From contig JAIVEQ010000010.1 in the NCBI GenBank assembly GCA_023838465.1, positions 21,490-85,489 of the forward strand: a stretch of DNA of 64,000 nucleotides, given 5' to 3'. The position numbers were made by a program, and so were the translations under genes. This document shows positions 39,752-52,589 of the stretch, one piece after another. Under the pieces are notes generated by a model. That model saw only the letters and a list, made by a program, of their open reading frames with translations. It ran no database searches and was not told the DNA's origin. The DNA is from Candidatus Thiodiazotropha sp. (GTDB lineage: Bacteria; Pseudomonadota; Gammaproteobacteria; Chromatiales; Chromatiaceae). Numbering within the stretch: the first letter of the stretch is position 1; each line of letters begins with the position of its first letter.

Positions 39752-41834
39752 TCAAGCTCACCTGCTATTCGAACTCGGTACAGAGGAGCTGCCACCCAAG
39801 GCATTGAGACGTCTCTCAAACTCTCTGACTGAAACCTTCGTTGCCGGCTTGGCCCAGGCAAATCTAAATCATGGGGCAGTAGAAAGTTTTGCCACTCCCC
39901 GTCGTCTCGCACTGTTGGTCCATGACTGTGCAACTCGCCAACCAGATCGTGAAAACGAACGACGCGGTCCTGCCATTCAGGCCGCCTTTGATGAAGCAGG
40001 CAATCCAACCAAGGCGGCCGAAGGATTCGCCCGTTCCTGTAAGACAACCGTGGACCAACTTCAACGACAGAAGACAGACAAAGGCGAATGGCTGACCTAC
40101 CGAACCCATGAGACCGGATTACCCGCAGCCGACCTGCTTCCCGACATCGCTACTCAGGCACTGAATAAGTTACCGATTCCCAAGCGCATGCGCTGGGGAG
40201 ATTCTGATGCGCAGTTCGTACGTCCTGTCCACTGGTTGGTCTTCATTCATGGAGAACAAGTGGTACCCTGTCAACTGCTTGATGCCTCCGCCGATCGGTT
40301 AACCTATGGACACCGATTTCATCACCCAACTGCCATCACCCTCTACAACCCTGAAGACTACGCCTCGGTACTCGAGGACATGGGTCGGGTGATTGCCAGT
40401 TTTGATGCTCGCAGGGCAAAGATTGCAACGTCCGTTGAGAGCAGTGCAACGGCACTGGGTGCAAAAGCAGATCTCGATCCGGAATTACTGGATGAAGTCA
40501 CCGCTCTCAATGAGTGGCCGGTGCCGATCTCTGCCAGCTTCGAGGAGCGTTTTTTAGAGGTTCCACATGAAGCCCTGGTCGCTACGATGAAGGGACATCA
40601 GAAATATTTCCCACTCTTTTCAGAGGATGGCCAATTATTAAATCACTTCATCACCATTGCCAATATTGACAGCCCTAAACCTGAACTCATTCAGGAGGGT
40701 AACGAACGCGTTATCCGACCCAGGCTCGCTGATGCAATGTTTTTCTGGCAGCAGGATGGTAAACGCCGTCTGGAGGATCGTCTCGAATCCCTGAAGCAAG
40801 TGGTCTTCCAGAATAAACTTGGCTCGATGTATGACAAATCTGAACGGGTGGCGAATCTTGCTCAACTGATTGCCATCGAGATTGGCGGGGACCCGGACCT
40901 AGCTCATCGCGCAGGCCAATTAAGTCGATGTGATCTGATGACTGATATGGTGGGGGAATTTCCTGTTATGCAGGGCATCATGGGACGTTATCAGGCCCGA
41001 CGTGATGGAGAAAATGCTGAACTCGCCCAAGCCCTCGAAGAGTTTTATATGCCACGTTTTTCCGGTGACCAGTTACCACAAACCCGTACCGGTATCGCCA
41101 TCTCACTGGCAGAGAAACTCGATACTCTGGTGGGCATATTCGGTATTGGCCAGAAACCGACCGGAGATAAAGATCCTTTCGCGCTAAGACGTACGGCACT
41201 TGGTGCATTGCGTATCATACGTGAGCACTCACTTACTCTCTATCTTAGAGGAATTCTAGAGGCTGTAGCTGAGACTATGTCAGATAGACTGACTGAACAG
41301 CGGGTTGCAGATGAGGTCTACAATTTCATGTTGGATCGCCTCAAAGGTATCTATACAGACCTTGGTGTCAGCAATGATCTGTTTCAAGCAGTAGCAGAGG
41401 TAAGGCCCGATAATATGGCCGATTTCGATCAACGTATCTGGGCAATCGGGGAATTCCGAAAGCTACCGGAAGCAGAGAGCCTTTCCGCTGCCAACAAACG
41501 CATTCACAATATCTTGAAAAAGAGCAATGAACCGCTTGCCATGCGCGCAGACCCAACACTCTTTCAGGATGATGCAGAGCGTCAACTTGCCGACAAGCTT
41601 GACGAACTGACACCGCTTGCTCAGCCTCTCTTTGACCGGGGTGATTATTCACAGGGTCTGCAGATCCTGGCTGCACTGAAGGAGCCCGTCGATCTATTTT
41701 TCGACCAGGTGATGGTCATGACCGATGATGCTTCACTAAGGAACAACCGTTTGGCACTCCTCTCTCAGATGGAAAATCTTTTTCTCAGCGTGGCTGACAT
41801 CTCTCGTCTACAGCTCCTGGAAAATACCCCATGA
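39744..41834 (+). CDS. glyS: Glycyl-tRNA synthetase beta subunit
   Basis: 696 residues (E. coli 689). It has the typical opening [18 protein letters not shown] and [12 protein letters not shown], the core [30 protein letters not shown] (around 450-480) and the anticodon-binding C-terminus. Works with GlyQ. Overlaps glyQ at its start and the MazG-like gene by 4 bases at its end, so the three form one operon. Confidence 0.97.
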   Translation: MADQAHLLFELGTEELPPKALRRLSNSLTETFVAGLAQANLNHGAVESFATPRRLALLVHDCATRQPDRENERRGPAIQAAFDEAGNPTKAAEGFARSCKTTVDQLQRQKTDKGEWLTYRTHETGLPAADLLPDIATQALNKLPIPKRMRWGDSDAQFVRPVHWLVFIHGEQVVPCQLLDASADRLTYGHRFHHPTAITLYNPEDYASVLEDMGRVIASFDARRAKIATSVESSATALGAKADLDPELLDEVTALNEWPVPISASFEERFLEVPHEALVATMKGHQKYFPLFSEDGQLLNHFITIANIDSPKPELIQEGNERVIRPRLADAMFFWQQDGKRRLEDRLESLKQVVFQNKLGSMYDKSERVANLAQLIAIEIGGDPDLAHRAGQLSRCDLMTDMVGEFPVMQGIMGRYQARRDGENAELAQALEEFYMPRFSGDQLPQTRTGIAISLAEKLDTLVGIFGIGQKPTGDKDPFALRRTALGALRIIREHSLTLYLRGILEAVAETMSDRLTEQRVADEVYNFMLDRLKGIYTDLGVSNDLFQAVAEVRPDNMADFDQRIWAIGEFRKLPEAESLSAANKRIHNILKKSNEPLAMRADPTLFQDDAERQLADKLDELTPLAQPLFDRGDYSQGLQILAALKEPVDLFFDQVMVMTDDASLRNNRLALLSQMENLFLSVADISRLQLLENTP

Positions 41835-42166
41835 GCCGTGACTCTTATAGGGAGATGCTGGCTGCTGTTCAAGCCTTTCATGACAAGCACCGCTTTCGCG
41901 AGACAGGTGGCGAGGAGATGACCTACCGTATTGCCCTGATGGCAGAAGAGTTGGGAGAGATCTCCAGTTGTGTCACGAAAGGTCAAAGCAAGCAAGACCT
42001 GGCTGAGGAGGTAGCTGATCTTTTTATCCTTTTGATGGGTACAGCAATCGCACAGAATTTCGACCTTAACCAGGCATTCTGGGACAAAATTGAGAAATTA
42101 GGGATGCGGGAATCTCGTATGATCAATGGTCGTATACGTGTCTCCGAGTTCCGTGATGTTGATTAA
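41831..42166 (+). CDS. MazG-like nucleotide pyrophosphohydrolase
   Basis: 111 residues, a single MazG-type helical domain. The metal-binding pattern E-E-x-x-E...E-x-x-D is seen as MAEELGEIS (about 37-45) and LAEEVADLFIL (about 57-67). These enzymes hydrolyse nucleoside triphosphates or related pyrophosphates; the substrate is unknown. The ATG overlaps the glyS stop (ATGA). Confidence 0.85.
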   Translation: MSRDSYREMLAAVQAFHDKHRFRETGGEEMTYRIALMAEELGEISSCVTKGQSKQDLAEEVADLFILLMGTAIAQNFDLNQAFWDKIEKLGMRESRMINGRIRVSEFRDVD

Positions 42167-42186
42167 TAAGTAAGCGTTCACTTACC

Positions 42187-42741
42187 ATGAAACTCATAAT
42201 TTTAGATAGGGATGGTGTTATAAATCATGATTTAGATGCCTTTATAAAGAGCCCTGAAGAATGGCTGCCCATCCCAGGTAGTCTGCAAGCCATTGCCAGA
42301 CTCAGCAGAGCGGGTTTTCGGGTATTCGTAGCCACCAATCAATCTGGTTTGGCTCGTGGTCTTTTTGATATTGAGACGCTGAATGCTATTCACCGGAAAA
42401 TGTCAGATGCTGTTCAGGAGGTAGGTGGTCACATCGATGCTGTGCTTTTCTGCCCCCATGGCCCGGATGACAATTGTAAATGCCGTAAACCCAAGCCAGA
42501 TTTATACAGAGAGATCGCTCGTCGTAGCCAGCACTCGTTACAGGACATACCGATTGTTGGAGACTCATTAAGAGATATTGAAGCGGCCATCAGTGTCAAT
42601 GCACATCCCATCCTAGTTCGTACCGGCAAGGGAGAGAAAACACTAACCACACTGAGTAAAACCCATCCGAACGTACCTGTTTTTGAAGATCTTTTCAGCG
42701 TCTCTGAAGCGTTGATCAACCAAACCAGCAGTCAGTTATGA
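42187..42741 (+). CDS. gmhB: D-glycero-beta-D-manno-heptose 1,7-bisphosphate 7-phosphatase
   Basis: 184 residues, a HAD-family phosphatase. The nucleophile motif is LDRDGVIN (about 6-13), followed by ATNQSGLARG (about 50-59) and the zinc-binding loop CPHGPDDNCKCRKPKP (about 93-108) that separates GmhB from histidinol phosphatase; motif IV is VGDSLRDIEAA. It makes heptose-1-phosphate for the lipopolysaccharide core. Its 3' end overlaps the acyltransferase gene by 4 bases. Confidence 0.93.
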   Translation: MKLIILDRDGVINHDLDAFIKSPEEWLPIPGSLQAIARLSRAGFRVFVATNQSGLARGLFDIETLNAIHRKMSDAVQEVGGHIDAVLFCPHGPDDNCKCRKPKPDLYREIARRSQHSLQDIPIVGDSLRDIEAAISVNAHPILVRTGKGEKTLTTLSKTHPNVPVFEDLFSVSEALINQTSSQL

Positions 42742-43460
42742 TATTAATACGCTCCATCATCTATTTTATTTTTATGGTTGTCAGTACCATCCTCATTGCC
42801 ACACTTGGTACCCTGATTGGGTGGGCTCTCACCAACCATCGCATCCACATTCTGGATCATGCCTGGAGTCGGGTGAACCTATGGGCATTGGATGCGATAT
42901 GCGGCTTAAATTACAGGTTGGAGGGTATTGAACACATACCGGAAGAAGGCTGTATTGTTTTTTCGAAACACCAGTCGGCTTGGGAGACCATTGCTCTGGT
43001 CAGTCTTCTTCCAGGTCCCAAGTCCTGGGTAATAAAACGAGAACTACTCTATGTACCGTTCATGGGATGGGTGATGATCTACTTTAAGCCTATCGCCATC
43101 AACCGAAAATCGGGGCGCAGGGCGGTTGATCAGATCATTGAGCAGGGTACACAGCGATTAAAATCGGGACGAAATGTGTTTGTATTTCCTGAGGGTACCC
43201 GGGTTGCACCCGGTACCAAAAAACGCTACGGCATTGGTGGAGCCCTGTTAGCTGAGAAGTCCGGTTATCCCGTGTTGCCAGTCGCCCATAATGCCGGTGT
43301 TTTCTGGCGCCGTAGGGATATCAGAAAATATCCTGGAACTATCGATGTACGGATAGGGCCGGTCATAAATACCCAGGGCCTTACCGCTTCAGAAATCAAT
43401 CAAGCTGCTGAGGACTGGATTGAAACGACAGTAGAACACCTGCCACAAACCCGCGACTGA
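42738..43460 (+). CDS. plsC: 1-acyl-sn-glycerol-3-phosphate acyltransferase
   Basis: 240 residues. An N-terminal membrane helix (about 5-35) precedes the acyltransferase motifs: SKHQSAWETIAL (about 76-87; H-x4-E variant of HX4D, common in this subgroup), KPIAINRKSGRRA, FPEGTRVAPG (about 154-163) and PVLPVAHNAG. Acylates lysophosphatidate to phosphatidate at the inner membrane. Coupled to gmhB by a 4-base overlap, as in many beta- and gammaproteobacteria. Confidence 0.92.
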   Translation: MILIRSIIYFIFMVVSTILIATLGTLIGWALTNHRIHILDHAWSRVNLWALDAICGLNYRLEGIEHIPEEGCIVFSKHQSAWETIALVSLLPGPKSWVIKRELLYVPFMGWVMIYFKPIAINRKSGRRAVDQIIEQGTQRLKSGRNVFVFPEGTRVAPGTKKRYGIGGALLAEKSGYPVLPVAHNAGVFWRRRDIRKYPGTIDVRIGPVINTQGLTASEINQAAEDWIETTVEHLPQTRD

Positions 43461-43616
43461 AACTGGGATTATTAACAAAAGCCTGGGAATAATTTCACGA
43501 CACATTCCTTATAACTAACCATGAATGTGATATCAGCTACTTGCTAATTACCTGCTTTCTATTAATAGTAAGTACTTACTTTCGCCATTAGTTTTTATTA
43601 ATTTCCATCGAGAATA

Positions 43617-46070
<2,454 letters not shown>

Positions 46071-46138
46071 TCATTGTACCATACCTGCACTTTCAGGTAG
46101 CTTTGGGCCGCCTTATTAAACACACAATAGAAAATGAG

Positions 46139-47227
46139 CTAGGCAGTAGTGACCGAACCATGTTCCACGTGGAACAATTTACCACGGCATCGCTCTATGA
46201 TTTTTTTCTCTTCCCTGTCATCAAGCGCAGTAATAAAGCTTTGCATACCTATTTTAGAAATCATGTTGAGTAGCGATTGATAGCTATCTACATCTAATTC
46301 TGAATTCAGATCATCACCTAAAAGTATGGGTGACTCGCCTGTTTTATTAGATTGTATGACGGATTGACCTAAGATCATGAGGATCGCAGCTAATTTCAGC
46401 TGTCCACGAGACAATCTGTTTTTTAATAACTCACTACCTTCCAATATGCGTACATCAGATCTATGAGGACCACAGCTCGTAAAACCACGCTCTATGTCGA
46501 TTTTTTTATTAGCATTGAGAGCCTCTAATAGACTAAATCCATCTCTCCACCCTGACCTTACTTTCAATCTTATGGGTTTAATTATTCCCGTTTGATTTAT
46601 AATTAATGAAAGCTCAGTGTTCCACTCATTAACATAATTAACCATTTTTTTGTTTATTTCTGACCCAAGCGTTGCGACTTGCTTATCCCATACACTGAGT
46701 TGTCTTTCAGATTTACGCAGAGCATTATTTCTTTGGTTTAGTGCTTTTTTGTATCGGCTAGCTAAATTCCCAAAATCATGTTCCACGTGGAACATGCCCC
46801 AATTTAAAAGTCTTCTCCTGTGCTTTGGCTCATCCTCAATGATTCTTTGGATATTTGAAGTGATAACAGTGATAGGTAGTGATTTTGCAAGATCGGATAA
46901 TCGAGTTATTTTACCGCCATCCTTGCGAACCTGAGTAGTTCTTCTTTTTTTTTGTAGTCCAATCTTATGTGTAATTCCGCTAGAATTTTGAATCTTAGTA
47001 AAGATATTGAGTAGCTCAGCGTCTTTTCTTATTAGATTTATATTTTGACTTTGTCTAAAGGAGCGCGCCCTTGCTAGAAGGTAGATCGACTCTAATATTG
47101 TTGTTTTGCCTGCACCGTTCTTCCCAGTAATAAGATTTATGCTACTGGACGGTTCAAGTTCAGCGTTTATTACGTTTCGAAGATTTTCTATAGATAAGAA
47201 TTCAATTTGCAATGTTATTTCAAGCAA
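46139..47227 (-). CDS. recF: DNA repair and replication protein RecF
   Basis: 362 residues, ABC-like ATPase loading RecA at gaps. Walker A GKNGAGKTT (about 34-42), signature LSRGQLKLAAIL (about 282-293) and a Walker B-like LLGDDLNSELD (about 313). The start is TTG at 47227 with AAGGA just upstream; no ATG fits. Two parS palindromes lie inside the coding sequence and produce the pentapeptide FHVEH twice, once mid-protein (NWGMFHVEHD) and once at the C-terminus (GKLFHVEHG). The gene is noticeably AT-rich compared with its surroundings. Confidence 0.95.
   Translation of the reverse strand: MLEITLQIEFLSIENLRNVINAELEPSSSINLITGKNGAGKTTILESIYLLARARSFRQSQNINLIRKDAELLNIFTKIQNSSGITHKIGLQKKRRTTQVRKDGGKITRLSDLAKSLPITVITSNIQRIIEDEPKHRRRLLNWGMFHVEHDFGNLASRYKKALNQRNNALRKSERQLSVWDKQVATLGSEINKKMVNYVNEWNTELSLIINQTGIIKPIRLKVRSGWRDGFSLLEALNANKKIDIERGFTSCGPHRSDVRILEGSELLKNRLSRGQLKLAAILMILGQSVIQSNKTGESPILLGDDLNSELDVDSYQSLLNMISKIGMQSFITALDDREEKKIIERCRGKLFHVEHGSVTTA
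46161..46176. promoter_or_regulatory. parS centromere site 1
   Basis: TGTTCCACGTGGAACA, a perfect 16-bp palindrome and a match to the chromosomal ParB-binding parS consensus. It lies in the 3' end of recF. Confidence 0.93.
46779..46794. promoter_or_regulatory. parS centromere site 2
   Basis: A second identical TGTTCCACGTGGAACA, 618 bases from site 1 and also inside recF. Two identical 16-bp palindromes so close together and near parA/parB leave little doubt about the assignment. Confidence 0.93.
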
Positions 47228-47249
47228 TCCTTGTGGTTTGCTATTCTTC

Positions 47250-48350
47250 CTATATCCTCATTGGCATAACAACGTATTTACTATCCTTGTTATTTTTTCC
47301 ATAGATGAGCGCACTGCTGTTTGTATCCTTGAGCTCAATAATGATTGTTTCTTCATTAATTGCAGTAATTGCATCAAGCAGATACCCAACATTGAAACCA
47401 ATTTTTAGTTCATCACCTTGGTAGTTAACCTCAAGCTCTTCTTCTGATTCCTCCTGCTCCGGATTGTGGGCTTGTAGCTGAAGTTGGTTATTTTTCAAAT
47501 GAAAACGTATACCGCGATATTTTTCATTTGAGAGTATCGATGCTCGAGTAAGTGATTGGCGTAAACTTGTTTTCTCTGCTTCCACTTCTTTATCTGATCC
47601 AGATGGCATCACACGTTGATATTCCGGAAACCTTCCATCAATCAATTTTGATGTGAACACAGCATTTTCAAGAAGTACTCTGATGTAGCTGTTGCTCATC
47701 TCAACCTTTATTTCTTTGTCATTATCTCCAAGTAGTCTGCCTAATTCGAGTACGGCCTTTCTAGGAAGTATTAACTGGTGGCTAATATCCTCAGGTGCGG
47801 ATTTCAGTGACTGACTCATCGCGAGCCGATGACCGTCTGTAGCTACTGTTCTGATATCTCCCTGATTTATCTCCAGCAGCATGCCGTTTAAATAATACCT
47901 TACGTCCTGTTGTGCCATGGCAAACTGTGTTTTTTCAATCAGTCTATGCAGTATATTTTCCTTTATAGTCAATACACTATTACTTAGGTTTGGTTCTATA
48001 ACAGGGTAGTCACGTGCTGGAAGTACACTGAGAGAAAAGCGACTTCTACCTGATTGGATTTTTACTTTATCTTCACTTATATCAAGCGTTATCGGAGCGG
48101 CTTCCGGTAACGCTTTACAAATATCCAGCAATTTTCTTGCTGGCAAAGTGAAGTCAGCCTCACCAGCAGATTCAGCCGTTGTTTGAGTCTTAAGTTCAAC
48201 TTCCAGATCTGTGGCTGTAAGTTGGATTTGGCCATTGCTGGCATTGACAAGAATATTAGCAAGTATCGGTAGTGTCTGACGTCTCTCAACAACACCTGCA
48301 ATTTTCTGCAAGGGTTCAAGCAAGTTTTCCCTATTAGTGTTTATCTTCAT
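47250..48350 (-). CDS. dnaN: DNA polymerase III beta sliding clamp
   Basis: 366 residues from the ATG at 48350 (E. coli 366); a GTG three codons upstream is the alternative. Hallmarks are NRENLLEPLQKIAGVVERRQ (about 4-23), LPILANILV, ATDGHRLA (about 170-177) and the C-terminal VVMPMRI. The dimeric ring holds the polymerase on DNA. It lies downstream of dnaA across a 226-base gap that contains DnaA boxes. Confidence 0.98.
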   Translation of the reverse strand: MKINTNRENLLEPLQKIAGVVERRQTLPILANILVNASNGQIQLTATDLEVELKTQTTAESAGEADFTLPARKLLDICKALPEAAPITLDISEDKVKIQSGRSRFSLSVLPARDYPVIEPNLSNSVLTIKENILHRLIEKTQFAMAQQDVRYYLNGMLLEINQGDIRTVATDGHRLAMSQSLKSAPEDISHQLILPRKAVLELGRLLGDNDKEIKVEMSNSYIRVLLENAVFTSKLIDGRFPEYQRVMPSGSDKEVEAEKTSLRQSLTRASILSNEKYRGIRFHLKNNQLQLQAHNPEQEESEEELEVNYQGDELKIGFNVGYLLDAITAINEETIIIELKDTNSSALIYGKNNKDSKYVVMPMRI

Positions 48351-48576
48351 GTTATCCACTCAGTATCTAATTATTTCTTTTTAAGAATGTAAGACTGTTA
48401 TTATTATTAAGCCTGTACATATCTGTGATAAATAAGTGTATCTATTTGTTTTTAAAACATTTTTCTCAAGTTTTTCTACTGATTTCATCTATCCGAATCC
48501 TGCCAACTAACTGTTGATGAATTGTGGATAGTTTAGCATTTCAATAGTACCTGATTTTCTCAACAATTTATCCACA
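48351..48576. other. Candidate oriC / DnaA-box region (dnaN-dnaA gap)
   Basis: Contains one perfect DnaA box TTATCCACA (48568-48576) and two 8-of-9 boxes: TTATCCACT (48352-48360) and TGTGGATAG (48523-48531, reverse orientation). A very AT-rich stretch around 48425-48485 could be the unwinding element. It also carries the dnaN promoter. In several gammaproteobacteria the dnaA-dnaN and rpmH-dnaA gaps both have origin-type features; here the boxes are on the dnaN side. Confidence 0.6.
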
Positions 48577-49911
48577 TTAACTGCTTAGGGTTCTTAACAG
48601 ATTAGAGTAGTCCTCTGATATACGTGGATCACTTTCTCGCAATTCCTTTACCTTTCTGTTTGCATGGATGACAGTAGTATGATCTCTACCTCCAAACGCA
48701 TTACCTATCTCGGGTAGGCTGTGATTGGTTAGCTCCTTGGCGAGAGTCATTGCTATCTGTCTAGGACGCGCTATAGAGCGGCTTCGTTTAGAGGATGTAA
48801 GATCAGATGTTCGTATCTGAAAATATTCCGCAACGGTCTTTTGAATATTCTCTATAGTGATCTGTTTGTCATGGGCCGCTAGCATGTCCCGCAAGGCGTT
48901 TTTTGCAAAGTCGAGGTTTATGTCGCGCCCAGTAAATGTGGAATTGGCAATGACACGTCTGAGGGCACCTTCCAGTTCACGAATATTGGATCTGATCCGC
49001 TTGCCCATGAAGAAGGCAACTTCAGTAGGCAATTCAGCATTTAACTGGAGTGCCTTACTTTGCAAGATAGCAACCCGGGTCTCGAGATCGGGAGGTTCGA
49101 TGGCAACAGTCAAACCCCAGCCAAAGCGAGATTTAAGACGTTCCTCCAATCCGCTGACCTCTTTTGGAAAGCGATCACTGGAGAGGATGATCTGCTGCTG
49201 TGATTCAAACAGCGCATTGAACGTATGGAAAAACTCTTCCTGTGAGCGCTCTTTACCCGCAAAGAACTGAATATCGTCGATGAGTAAGGCGTTGACTGAA
49301 CGATATCGCTTTTTAAATTGATCTATCGTGTTATGTTGCAGCGCTTTGACCATTTCTGCCACAAATCGCTCGGAGTGGAGATAAATTACCCTGGCTTGGG
49401 GATTCATCTTGACCATCATATTCCCTACCGCATGCATGAGATGGGTTTTACCGAGACCGACGCCACCGTATATGAAGAGTGGATTGTAGGCTTTGCCAGG
49501 ATTTCCACCGATTTGCATGGAGGCTGCACGTGCAATCTGGTTCGATTTGCCTTCAACAAAGGTATCGAAGACAAAATTGGGATTGAGATTGCTTTCAATA
49601 GCAGTAGTTCGATCTGTCGATGGGCTTACTATGATAGGTTGTGGTGGCTCAACCAGTTTCTGCACTGGCCGTTTCTTGCTGCCGATCTCAACCATCACCG
49701 CGGGTGGATTTCCATCGCATAGAGCGTTGAGTTGTTGCTGAATAGTCTCCAGGTAGTGGTTCCTAACCCAGTCTAAGACAAATCGGTTAGGTGCCAGGAG
49801 TTTCAGAGATTGGGGTTCTTCGATAATCTGTAGAGGACGAATCCAGGTGTTGAACTGCTGAGGAGAGAGTACCTGCTCCAAGTGTTCTGTGCATCGTTGC
49901 CAAAGGTCCAA
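48577..49911 (-). CDS. dnaA: Chromosomal replication initiator DnaA
   Basis: 444 residues with a TTG start (49911-49909) preceded by GGAGAGAGAAC; the residues from there align with E. coli DnaA domain I ([20 protein letters not shown]). Domain III AAA+ with Walker [17 protein letters not shown] (about 148-163) and [13 protein letters not shown]; domain IV with the box-binding signature [15 protein letters not shown] (about 408-422). It binds DnaA boxes and opens the origin. The first gene of the minus-strand replication series. Confidence 0.98.
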   Translation of the reverse strand: MDLWQRCTEHLEQVLSPQQFNTWIRPLQIIEEPQSLKLLAPNRFVLDWVRNHYLETIQQQLNALCDGNPPAVMVEIGSKKRPVQKLVEPPQPIIVSPSTDRTTAIESNLNPNFVFDTFVEGKSNQIARAASMQIGGNPGKAYNPLFIYGGVGLGKTHLMHAVGNMMVKMNPQARVIYLHSERFVAEMVKALQHNTIDQFKKRYRSVNALLIDDIQFFAGKERSQEEFFHTFNALFESQQQIILSSDRFPKEVSGLEERLKSRFGWGLTVAIEPPDLETRVAILQSKALQLNAELPTEVAFFMGKRIRSNIRELEGALRRVIANSTFTGRDINLDFAKNALRDMLAAHDKQITIENIQKTVAEYFQIRTSDLTSSKRSRSIARPRQIAMTLAKELTNHSLPEIGNAFGGRDHTTVIHANRKVKELRESDPRISEDYSNLLRTLSS

Positions 49912-50084
49912 GTTCTCTCTCCAGCAGCGTTGGATAAGTTGCAGTATCGACGTCTACAGCCAACCAACCGGCTATTACACGCTCGTTGCTCATCGTTTTT
50001 AGAACTGCCAAGTCTACCCCTGGTCGGATGAGTTATCTATAGTTTAAAAATATTTACCGGTCTCATTTTTAACATCATTATCTA

Positions 50085-50112
50085 TTGACAGGGGCGGGTG
50101 TTTAGGACTAAG
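50085..50112 (+). promoter_or_regulatory. rpmH-rnpA promoter
   Basis: TTGACA at 50085-50090 and a weak -10 (ACTAAG, 50107-50112) spaced by 16 bases, about 65 bases before rpmH. It lies in the 265-base dnaA-rpmH gap, where I see only weak DnaA-box-like words (TTATCTATT). Confidence 0.55.
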
Positions 50113-50176
50113 CTACGCGTCTTTTTTCGTCCATAAATTATTTGGAATTTCTGACGGATCTACCGGTAGACAGATT

Positions 50177-50311
50177 ATGAAAAGAACCTTTCAACCCAGT
50201 ACTCTTAAAAGGGCCCGCACCCATGGATTTCGTGCGCGCATGGCAACTCGTAATGGCCGCAAGGTGCTGAAGTCACGTCGCGCCAAGGGCCGTGCCCGAA
50301 TAGCGCTCTGA
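50177..50311 (+). CDS. rpmH: 50S ribosomal protein L34
   Basis: 44 residues, the usual length. [20 protein letters not shown] opens it, and [17 protein letters not shown] follows: the canonical L34 sequence. A small basic protein of the large ribosomal subunit. First gene of the plus-strand operon rpmH-rnpA-yidD-yidC. Confidence 0.99.
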   Translation: MKRTFQPSTLKRARTHGFRARMATRNGRKVLKSRRAKGRARIAL

Positions 50312-50322
50312 TATTACACTCC

Positions 50323-50685
50323 TTGCCAACATCAGAAGAGGGATTCCCCCGTAGTTGCAGACTCCTCAAGCCCGACGAATATGGTCGGGTTTTTAGTGGT
50401 GGGAGACGCTCTTCAGATAGATGTTTCCTGGTGCTGGCCAGGCCTAATAGTATAGGTTGCGCACGCTTGGGCTTGGCGGTTTCCAAAAAGAACTGTCGTC
50501 GTGCGGTAGATAGGAATCGTATTAAACGTCTGATTCGAGAGAGTTTCAGACTGAACCAGGCTCTTCTCACCGGCTTAGATCTGGTGGTTGTGTCTAGACA
50601 AGGCGTCGTCAATGCTGAGAATAGACAATGCTTGAGCTCCCTTGGACAGCACTGGCGAAAAATGGTGGAATTATGCGCCGCATAA
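50323..50685 (+). CDS. rnpA: Ribonuclease P protein component
   Basis: About 120 residues. The RNA-binding motif is KNCRRAVDRNRIKRLIRESF (about 56-75), the RNR signature of RnpA. The protein helps the catalytic RNA cut tRNA 5' leaders. The start is uncertain: TTG at 50323 is used here, but the frame is open further upstream into rpmH. It overlaps yidD by 13 bases. Confidence 0.93.
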   Translation: MPTSEEGFPRSCRLLKPDEYGRVFSGGRRSSDRCFLVLARPNSIGCARLGLAVSKKNCRRAVDRNRIKRLIRESFRLNQALLTGLDLVVVSRQGVVNAENRQCLSSLGQHWRKMVELCAA

Positions 50686-50909
50686 TGATCTTTTTGATCA
50701 AGCTCTACCAAATTATATTGAGTCCATTTGTTGGTCAGCATTGTCGCTTCTATCCGAGTTGTTCCGCCTATTCGTTAGAGGCTGTGGAAAAGCATGGGGC
50801 GATGCGAGGCATGTGGCTATCAATCAAACGTATCTCCCGCTGCCACCCCTGGCATGAAGGTGGGATAGACCCGGTACCTGAACCTCAAAAAAAGCAGTTT
50901 CATGGATAA
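50673..50909 (+). CDS. yidD: Membrane protein insertion efficiency factor YidD
   Basis: 78 residues from the ATG at 50673, preceded by GGTGGA. An amphipathic start (IFLIKLYQIILSPFVG) and the family motif HCRFYPSCSAYSLEAVEKHG (about 24-43) with three Cys identify YidD. It assists YidC. Overlaps rnpA at the 5' end and yidC by 8 bases at the 3' end. Confidence 0.95.
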   Translation: MRRIMIFLIKLYQIILSPFVGQHCRFYPSCSAYSLEAVEKHGAMRGMWLSIKRISRCHPWHEGGIDPVPEPQKKQFHG

Positions 50910-52566
50910 TCTACGACTGATCTCCTTTTTCGCTCTGGCCTTTGTTGGCCTGATGATCTACCAGGCCTGGCAACAGGATTATGGCACTCAAACTCAGAAT
51001 CAACCGCAACAGACAGACACCTCCGAAGGTTCACTGCCTGCTGGTGATTCGACAGCTATTCCGGTGGCCGATGTAAAAGCGGATCTACCAGCTGCTGCCA
51101 CACCAAGTGGCCCCGAAACAGCAGGAAATACGCCTGTCGCAGCGGTGATTCAAGTTGAAACGGATCTGTTGAAGCTGGAGATATCAACTCAGGGTGGTAC
51201 GGTGCAAAAGGCCTTACTGCTCAATTACCTCGATTCTCTGGAGCGACCAGATTTAAAAGTAGAACTGCTTTCTCCACGGGAACCCAATGTTTTCATTGCA
51301 CAATCCGGTCTGATTGGTACAGAGAAAGAGAGGGCGCCCAGCCATGAAGCCATCTACCGTGCTGAAAAAGGTGAATACCAGTTAGCCGATGGTGTAGATG
51401 AGTTGGTCGTACCACTCATTTGGTCGAGTGGTGATGGTGTAGAGATTACCAAACAGTTTGTACTGCATCGTGGCAGTTATCTGACCGAGGTGCGTTATCA
51501 GATCAACAACCAGTCCAGCGAGGGATGGGCTGCCAGAGACTATGGACAGCTACAGCGCATGGAGCCTGTGAGCGATTCAAACGGTTTTACGACCTACACC
51601 TATACCGGTGGTGTCTACTATAACCCGAAGGAAAAGTACGAAAAGGTCGATTTCGATGAGATGGCGAAGAAGACGCTGAATGTGGAGTCAGACCAGGGTT
51701 GGTTGGCCATGATCCAACACTATTTTCTAAGTGCCTGGATAGCACCGAAAGAGCAGGTGGAGCACTACTATACCAACTCACTATCTGGAGGAAAGTATCT
51801 GATTGGCAGTTACTCGCCTTCTGTGACAGTTGCAGCGGGAGAGAGCAAGACCCTTAATCGTCAACTCTATATCGGCCCTAAGCTACAGGATCAATTGGAA
51901 GCAATCGCCGAAGGCCTTGAACTCACCGTCGACTATGGTTGGTTGACCGTCATAGCAAAGCCGATCTTCTGGTTACTAAAGACGATCAATGACTGGGTTG
52001 GTAACTGGGGATGGTCGATTATCATTCTCACCCTCATGATCAAAGCGGCTTTCTTTAAACTGTCGGAGACCAGCTACAAATCGATGGCGAATATGCGTAA
52101 GTTCACTCCTCGAATACAGGCGATCAAGGATCGCTATGGAGATGACAAGCAACGCGTGCAAGCCGCCATGATGGAGCTTTACAAAAAAGAGAAGATCAAT
52201 CCGCTCGGTGGTTGCCTGCCAATCATGGTACAGATACCTGTCTTCATTGCGCTCTACTGGGTTCTACTGGAGAGTGTCGAATTACGCCATGCACCCTGGA
52301 TGCTGTGGATCCACAGTCTCTCTGAAAAGGATCCCTATTTCATCTTGCCCTTGATTATGGGTGTCTCCATGTTCGTGCAGCAGAAGCTCAATCCTGCACC
52401 ACCAGATCCAATGCAGGCCAAGATCATGATGACGCTGCCCTTTGTTTTCACCATCTTTTTCGCCTTCTTCCCAGCAGGTTTGGTGCTCTATTGGGTGGTC
52501 AACAATCTTGTTTCAATAGCCCAGCAAGCCTACATCACGCGTAAGATTGAACAGTCAGCAAACTGA
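50902..52566 (+). CDS. yidC: Membrane protein insertase YidC
   Basis: 554 residues (E. coli 548). N-terminal membrane anchor, a periplasmic beta-supersandwich domain (about 70-340) and the five-helix insertase core (about 350-550) with [19 protein letters not shown], the [20 protein letters not shown] segment and [15 protein letters not shown]. It inserts and folds inner-membrane proteins alone or with SecYEG. The Pro/Thr/Ala-rich stretch at about 30-75 is a variable linker. Confidence 0.98.
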   Translation: MDNLRLISFFALAFVGLMIYQAWQQDYGTQTQNQPQQTDTSEGSLPAGDSTAIPVADVKADLPAAATPSGPETAGNTPVAAVIQVETDLLKLEISTQGGTVQKALLLNYLDSLERPDLKVELLSPREPNVFIAQSGLIGTEKERAPSHEAIYRAEKGEYQLADGVDELVVPLIWSSGDGVEITKQFVLHRGSYLTEVRYQINNQSSEGWAARDYGQLQRMEPVSDSNGFTTYTYTGGVYYNPKEKYEKVDFDEMAKKTLNVESDQGWLAMIQHYFLSAWIAPKEQVEHYYTNSLSGGKYLIGSYSPSVTVAAGESKTLNRQLYIGPKLQDQLEAIAEGLELTVDYGWLTVIAKPIFWLLKTINDWVGNWGWSIIILTLMIKAAFFKLSETSYKSMANMRKFTPRIQAIKDRYGDDKQRVQAAMMELYKKEKINPLGGCLPIMVQIPVFIALYWVLLESVELRHAPWMLWIHSLSEKDPYFILPLIMGVSMFVQQKLNPAPPDPMQAKIMMTLPFVFTIFFAFFPAGLVLYWVVNNLVSIAQQAYITRKIEQSAN

Positions 52567-52589
52567 CGCTAGCGACACTACAATTGACA

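Noticed and set aside
43567..43580. Palindrome AGTAAGTACTTACT and a related word near 42165-42185
   Set aside because: Short AT-rich palindromes with no adjacent regulator gene; could be chance or weak operator sites.
49787..50011. Minus-strand 74-codon ORF around the dnaA start
   Set aside because: It overlaps the dnaA N-terminus out of frame and reaches into the leader; no protein-like sequence.
49912..50176. dnaA-rpmH gap as the main oriC
   Set aside because: Only degenerate DnaA-box-like words are present; better boxes lie in the dnaA-dnaN gap.
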